Positions 59,913 to 64,000 of a stretch of DNA of 64,000 bases are shown here, piece by piece. The stretch is from JAVVWB01 sp036652335 (GTDB lineage: Bacteria > Synergistota > Synergistia > Synergistales > Synergistaceae). The notes under the pieces are model-generated. The model made no database searches. It had not been told where the DNA came from and saw only the letters and a program-made list of their open reading frames with translations. Numbering within the stretch: the first letter of the stretch is position 1; each line of letters begins with the position of its first letter. Position numbers and translations under genes: made by a program. Location of the stretch: NCBI GenBank assembly GCA_036652335.1, contig JAVVWB010000004.1, positions 1-64,000 on the forward strand, written 5' to 3'.

Positions 59913-61286
59913 TTATTCACCATCTTTAGTATTTTTTTGAGAGAGGTATTTACCTGTAAAACATGCTGTGCAAAGTTGGTCTTCCGGTATTCCTATTGCT
60001 TGTATCAAGTCTTCTTCCGTAAGGTAATTGAGGGAATCAGCGTTTACTTTCTTGCGTAATTCCTCCAAAGTCATTCTTACAGCTGCTAAACTTTCCTGCT
60101 TTCTAGTGTCTATACCATATTTGCAAGGGTATAAAACAGGGGGGGAAGCGACTCTAAGGTGTACCTCGGAGGCTCCAGATGTTCTTATCATATCAATTAT
60201 GCGTTCTGCAGTTGTACCCCTTACAATAGAGTCATCAACTATTACAGCTTTTTTACCGTTAAACACTTTAGAGATAGGGTTTAATTTAATTTTTACCCCT
60301 AGCTCACGTACTTTTTGTGTTGGTTGTATAAATGTTCTTCCTACGTAACGGTTCCTTACGACAGCAATTTCAAATGGTGTTCCAGATTCTTGTGCGTAGC
60401 CTATTGCAGATATTGTTCCGCTGTCAGGCATACCAGCTACCAAGTCAGCATCCTTACAAGGAGATTTTTCTGCGAGTAGTCTGCCCATTTCTTTTCTTGT
60501 TTCATAAACAGAACGTCCGTCTATAACACTGTCTGGCCTTGCAGTATATACATATTCAAAAGAACACCTCATACATCTTTCACAAGGGGCCTTTTGTCTA
60601 AGTTTAAGAGATCTCATTCCTTTGTGGTCAATAACAAGGATTTCTCCAGGTTCAATATCACGAATGAGTTCTGCACCTACTATATCAAGTGCACATGATT
60701 CAGAAGCAATGTAATATGTCTCATTCCTTTTGCCAACAACAAGTGGTTTAAATCCCCAAAGGTCTCTTGCTGCAACAAGCATACCATCTAAAATAACTGC
60801 TACAGCACATGAGCCTTCAAGCATGCGTAATGAATCAATAAAAGCATCAAGTGGTTGCATAAATGATTTTTGTGCCATTAGGTGCAGAATAGCTTCAGAG
60901 TCAGTGGCAGAGTGAAAAATTGAGCCACGATTTTCTAGGGTTTTTGTAACTTCTTCTAGGTTTGTGACACATCCGTCATGAGATATTGCAACTGGCCCTC
61001 TAGAGTATGTTGCTCCTAGAGGAAGTATGTTTTGTGGTTGAGACGGGTCTACTGGCAGATAACGAACATGCCCAATTGCATAGGACGCTTTCTTTTCTGC
61101 TAATTTTTCTTGCTTAATAGCATTGTGAAGTAGTCCTAATCCATGAGCAGAGGCAACTCTGTTTTTCTCAATCCATGAGATTCCAGCAGATTCCTGCCCT
61201 CTATGCTGAAGAGCATACAGTCCAAGATATACTTCTTCGAGAACTGTTTCTCCTTTTGTATTATAAGCACCAAAGATTCCACTCAT
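59913..61286 (-). CDS. purF: PurF paralogue with an inactivated glutaminase site
   Basis: 457 residues, aligning without gaps in the first 110 positions to the PurF encoded two genes upstream. The N-terminal nucleophile is lost: codon 2 is AGT (Ser), where the other copy has TGC (Cys). The glutamine site is altered further: HDGC (103-106) for HNGN, and RYLPVDP after Arg75 for RYATTGD. By contrast the phosphoribosyltransferase half is intact, with VVRNRYVGRTFIQPTQ (flexible loop) and VDDSIVRGTT (349-358, PRPP loop), and the Fe-S ligands C240, C387, C438 and C441 match. I infer an ammonia-using or regulatory PRPP amidotransferase. It overlaps nothing but follows purC by six bases. Confidence 0.9.
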   Translation of the reverse strand: MSGIFGAYNTKGETVLEEVYLGLYALQHRGQESAGISWIEKNRVASAHGLGLLHNAIKQEKLAEKKASYAIGHVRYLPVDPSQPQNILPLGATYSRGPVAISHDGCVTNLEEVTKTLENRGSIFHSATDSEAILHLMAQKSFMQPLDAFIDSLRMLEGSCAVAVILDGMLVAARDLWGFKPLVVGKRNETYYIASESCALDIVGAELIRDIEPGEILVIDHKGMRSLKLRQKAPCERCMRCSFEYVYTARPDSVIDGRSVYETRKEMGRLLAEKSPCKDADLVAGMPDSGTISAIGYAQESGTPFEIAVVRNRYVGRTFIQPTQKVRELGVKIKLNPISKVFNGKKAVIVDDSIVRGTTAERIIDMIRTSGASEVHLRVASPPVLYPCKYGIDTRKQESLAAVRMTLEELRKKVNADSLNYLTEEDLIQAIGIPEDQLCTACFTGKYLSQKNTKDGE

Positions 61287-61292
61287 ATGTTG

Positions 61293-62000
61293 TTACTCAG
61301 AGAGTCTCTTCCAAATTTCTTCGTATGCAGCAAGCACATTTCCCAAATCCTTACGGAAACGGTCCTTATCAAGATGGTCTCCTGTTGAACTGTCCCAGAA
61401 TCTGCATGTATCAGGTGATACTTCATCCGCAAGCATTAGATTACCATCTGAATCTTTACCAAATTCAAGCTTAAAGTCTACAAGTGTTACCCCTTTTGCT
61501 TTGAATAGTTCAGTAAGAGCTGAGTTTACACGAAGTGATATGTCTTTTATTTTTGCAATTTCTTCCTCTGTTGCCCATCCAAAAGCTGTTGCATAGTCTT
61601 CAATTACAAGTGGATCACCAAGGTCATCATTTTTGTAACTGAATTCAATAAGAGGGCGATTTAAAACAATTCCTTCTTTGACGCCTATACGCTTACAGAG
61701 TGAACCTGTTGTTATGTTGCGAACAATAACTTCAAGTGGTACTATGCTTACTCTTTTGACTACCTGATGGTTGTCATCTATTTTGCGTACAAAGTGAGAT
61801 TCAATGCCTTTTGATGCTAAATATTCAAATATTTTTGAGCTAATTTTGTTGTTAAGCTGTCCCTTACCACTCATAGTTGCTTTTTTCTCACCGTTAAAGG
61901 CTGTAAAGCTATCTTTGTATTCCACTATAACTAGATTAGGATCTTCTGTTGTGTAAAGTCTTTTTGCTTTTCCTTCGTAAATGAATTCTTTCTTTTCCAT
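61293..62000 (-). CDS. purC: SAICAR synthase
   Basis: 235 residues. IYEGKAKRLYTTEDP, VEYKDSFTAFNGEKKATMSGKG (shown in part), ESHFVRKI, PLEVIVRNITTGSL and LVDFKLEFGKDSDGNLMLADEVSPD (shown in part: LVDFKLEFG, ADEVSPDTCRFWD) are the family motifs. It joins aspartate to CAIR. GGAGGT precedes the ATG. It lies between the two purF genes, an unusual layout. Confidence 0.96.
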   Translation of the reverse strand: MEKKEFIYEGKAKRLYTTEDPNLVIVEYKDSFTAFNGEKKATMSGKGQLNNKISSKIFEYLASKGIESHFVRKIDDNHQVVKRVSIVPLEVIVRNITTGSLCKRIGVKEGIVLNRPLIEFSYKNDDLGDPLVIEDYATAFGWATEEEIAKIKDISLRVNSALTELFKAKGVTLVDFKLEFGKDSDGNLMLADEVSPDTCRFWDSSTGDHLDKDRFRKDLGNVLAAYEEIWKRLSE

Positions 62001-62036
62001 GTTTATTACCTCCAGATTTTTTTGTAAATTATGTAT

Positions 62037-63410
62037 TTAGATATCGTTTATATTTTCAAATTCTTCGTTTTCAAGATAAGTTCCGTCAAAACAAGCGGTG
62101 CAAAGCTGGTCTCTTGGAATGCCTATTGCTTCTGCTAACTCATCGCATGATATGTATGTTAATGTATCGGCTTTGATTTTTTGACATAGTTCTTCTTGAT
62201 TTAGTTTAGTTGCTATTAATTCATCGGAAGTAGGGGTGTTTATTCCGTAGTAACAAGGGTGGGTGACAGGTGGAGAGGCAATTTTAATATGAACTTTTTC
62301 CGCCCCACTTTCCCTTATCATGGAAATAATTCTCTTTGCAGTAGTTCCTCTTACAAGAGAATCATCAACTAGAATGGCTTCCTTACCTTTAAATATATCA
62401 GGTTGAGGATTTAGCTTAATTTTTACTCCTGCTTCACGCACTCTTTGTGTCGGTTGAATAAAGGTTCGTCCAACGTAGCGGTTTCTTACAACTCCAACCT
62501 CAAAGGGTAATTTTGTCTCTTCAGCCATTCCCAAAGCAGCTAATGTTCCACTATCAGGCATGCCTGTGATTATTGTGTTTTCAGATAGTTTTGTGTTTTT
62601 AGAAAGAATTTTCCCAAGTTGTTTTCTTGCATAATATACAGAACTACCATCTATGGTGCTATCTGGTCTTGCAAAGTAAACATATTCAAAAGAACAATGG
62701 CGACACCTTTTAGGGGTGACAGAGATTTTCCTTGATGTAACTTTATCTTTTTCAATTATTAGAATTTCTCCAGGTTCAATGTCTCTTATCAGTTCAGCTC
62801 CTAGCAAGTCAAGAGCACATGATTCTGATGAAACATAATAAGTGTTCTCTTTTTTTCCTAGTACAAGAGGACGAAATCCCCATGGGTCACGGGCAGCGAT
62901 CAATGCCCCGTTGATAATTACAGCAAGACTATAAGCCCCTCGTAATTTTGAAAGTGCAGTTTCAAGTGCATCAATCTGTACTTTTGAAGGTTGATGTGCC
63001 ATTAACTGTAATATTACTTCTGTGTCTGTTGATGTGTGAAAGATTGCACCTTTGTTTTCTAGATAACCTGCCAGACCAATAAAATTTGTTAAATTTCCGT
63101 TATGTGCAATAGCAACAGGCCCTTGAGAATAATTTGCTCCCAAGGGTTGGCTGTTTCTATTTGTATAGTCTCCTGTTGTTGCGTAGCGAACATGGCCTAT
63201 TGCATAATTAGTATAAATTTTAGCTAGTTCATTTTGATTGAGTGCTTCATGAACCAATCCTAAGCCATTTTTTATGTGCAATCTATCTTCGGAAATCCAA
63301 GCGACTCCTGCAGACTCCTGACCTCTATGCTGTAAAGCATAGAGTCCAAGGTATATATCCTCTAGGACATTGTTGCTGTCCTGGCTATATGCACCGAAGA
63401 TTCCGCACAT
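62037..63410 (-). CDS. purF: Amidophosphoribosyltransferase (active PurF)
   Basis: 457 residues. It starts MCGIFGAY, so removal of Met exposes Cys as the glutaminase nucleophile with no propeptide. Arg75 (RYATTGD), HNGN (103-106) and TDTE complete the glutamine site; VVRNRYVGRTFIQPTQRV and VDDSLVRGTT form the PRPP site. Cys residues in CRHCSFEYVY, HPCYYG and LCTACFDG suggest a [4Fe-4S] cluster as in B. subtilis PurF. It makes phosphoribosylamine, the committed step of purine synthesis. It begins directly after purL. Confidence 0.96.
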   Translation of the reverse strand: MCGIFGAYSQDSNNVLEDIYLGLYALQHRGQESAGVAWISEDRLHIKNGLGLVHEALNQNELAKIYTNYAIGHVRYATTGDYTNRNSQPLGANYSQGPVAIAHNGNLTNFIGLAGYLENKGAIFHTSTDTEVILQLMAHQPSKVQIDALETALSKLRGAYSLAVIINGALIAARDPWGFRPLVLGKKENTYYVSSESCALDLLGAELIRDIEPGEILIIEKDKVTSRKISVTPKRCRHCSFEYVYFARPDSTIDGSSVYYARKQLGKILSKNTKLSENTIITGMPDSGTLAALGMAEETKLPFEVGVVRNRYVGRTFIQPTQRVREAGVKIKLNPQPDIFKGKEAILVDDSLVRGTTAKRIISMIRESGAEKVHIKIASPPVTHPCYYGINTPTSDELIATKLNQEELCQKIKADTLTYISCDELAEAIGIPRDQLCTACFDGTYLENEEFENINDI

Positions 63411-64000
63411 TTATTTGGTATCCTCTTTAAAAGCAGTATTCAATTCATTTAGAGAAACCGACATAAAGTCATTGATAATCAATTTGTCCGATCCAGCAGC
63501 TCCAATTTTAGTTATTTTAAATGATTGCCATACTTTTTTAAATTCTTCTTCATTCTTAGATGGGACAGCATATATTGCTCGTGCTCCACCTTCTGAGAAC
63601 AACATTGCCTCTGTAGTTGTTTCTGGTTTGATATTGATATCAATACCAATTTGTGAGGATATTGCTTCACTTGCGAGTGCTACGGCTAAGCCGCCACCAG
63701 CAATGGCTCTTACAGAGTTTGCTAGCGATTTTTGTGCTGTAGCTAAGGCGCAGTCTCTAAAAGTTTTCTCTGCTTCAAAATTTGGTTCTACAGTCTTACC
63801 TAATGGTATACCATCTTTTGCTATTTGATAGCGTGAAGCTCCAAGGGAACCATCAACAGAACCTACAAGATATAAGGCGTCTCCGTTCTGAGTTTTCCCT
63901 GACGGAACAAGTTTGTTTCTGTCTACAGCTAATCCGGCTGTTACAACTAGTGGCGTTGGGTAGATGCGTCCGTCAGAAGTTTCGTTGTATAAACTTACAT
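63411..64000 (-). CDS. purL: Phosphoribosylformylglycinamidine synthase PurL (C-terminal part, partial)
   Basis: The gene enters from beyond the end of the window; about 195 codons are seen. Reading the minus strand from 63998 gives VSLYNET, then IYPTPLVVTAGLAVDR, LYLVGSVDGSLGASRYQ, RAIAGGGLAVALASEA and MLFSEGGARAIYAVP. The first two strings are the hallmark of PurL domain AIRS-C (second half, GGLAVALAE and FSE motifs). It is probably the smaller PurL that works with PurQ and PurS, but the N-terminal part is needed to tell. It heads the visible part of the purine operon and abuts purF. Confidence 0.93.
   Translation of the reverse strand, partial: VSLYNETSDGRIYPTPLVVTAGLAVDRNKLVPSGKTQNGDALYLVGSVDGSLGASRYQIAKDGIPLGKTVEPNFEAEKTFRDCALATAQKSLANSVRAIAGGGLAVALASEAISSQIGIDINIKPETTTEAMLFSEGGARAIYAVPSKNEEEFKKVWQSFKITKIGAAGSDKLIINDFMSVSLNELNTAFKEDTK

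Noticed and set aside
59913..61286. The second purF as an ordinary pseudogene
   Set aside because: The frame is intact over 457 codons, the transferase and Fe-S residues are kept, and it sits in the operon with normal spacing, so decay is not the simplest reading.

Overview
This A+T-rich window (roughly mid-thirties percent GC by eye) is a housekeeping section of the chromosome of a diderm bacterium, most likely a low-GC member of the Synergistota. That placement is inference. It rests on the mix of an LPS-export ATPase (LptB) with an OstA-like protein and an outer-membrane protein ending in Phe, together with traits more usual in Firmicutes (FapR, FabK, RemA, PyrR, a T-box leader, TmcAL).

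Layout. 1-1240: the end of a beta-barrel protein and a secreted protein of unknown function. 1604-2676: SRP RNA, tRNA-Arg, tadA and two tRNA-Ser genes. 2677-4198: a 1.5-kb islet at the 3' end of tRNA-Ser(GGA). It carries an Abi_2/HEPN protein, a divergent promoter-RNA-terminator unit with no ORF, and five copies of a 10-bp repeat. 4243-8549: rpsB-tsf, pyrH-frr and cca. 8566-15917: aminotransferase, hpf, pcrA-coaE, thiW/thiamine pyrophosphokinase, M50 protease and surE. 15951-18842: T-box-controlled argG and an encapsulin/encapsulated-ferritin operon. 19055-29739: pyrK-pyrD, cmk-hflX-yicC-remA-gmk-rpoZ-coaBC-priA-der, hup and tRNA-Pro. 29857-36071: rsmA, trmB, rsmD, coaD, tmcAL, ackA, a DUF177 gene and rpmF. 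36162-43783: a FapR-controlled type II fatty-acid operon (fapR-plsX-fabH-fabK-fabD-fabG-acpP-fabF-rnc). 43833-48111: the pyrRBCFE operon behind a leader-peptide attenuator. 48122-54939: envelope genes (ZnuA-like, lptA-like, lptB, murJ), tsaD and cysK. 54976-64000, minus strand: purL-purF-purC-purF'-purM-purN-purH-purD-purE.

The pathways fit together. Pyrimidine synthesis is nearly complete (pyrK/pyrD plus pyrBCFE, pyrH and cmk), purine synthesis forms one co-directional operon, and fatty-acid synthesis has its own malonyl-CoA-sensing repressor. The most unusual points are a second, co-linear PurF that has lost its glutaminase nucleophile but kept its phosphoribosyltransferase site, the HEPN-protein/small-RNA islet in tRNA-Ser, a PriA without Walker A or motif VI, and a pyr leader peptide whose stop codon overlaps the attenuator hairpin.
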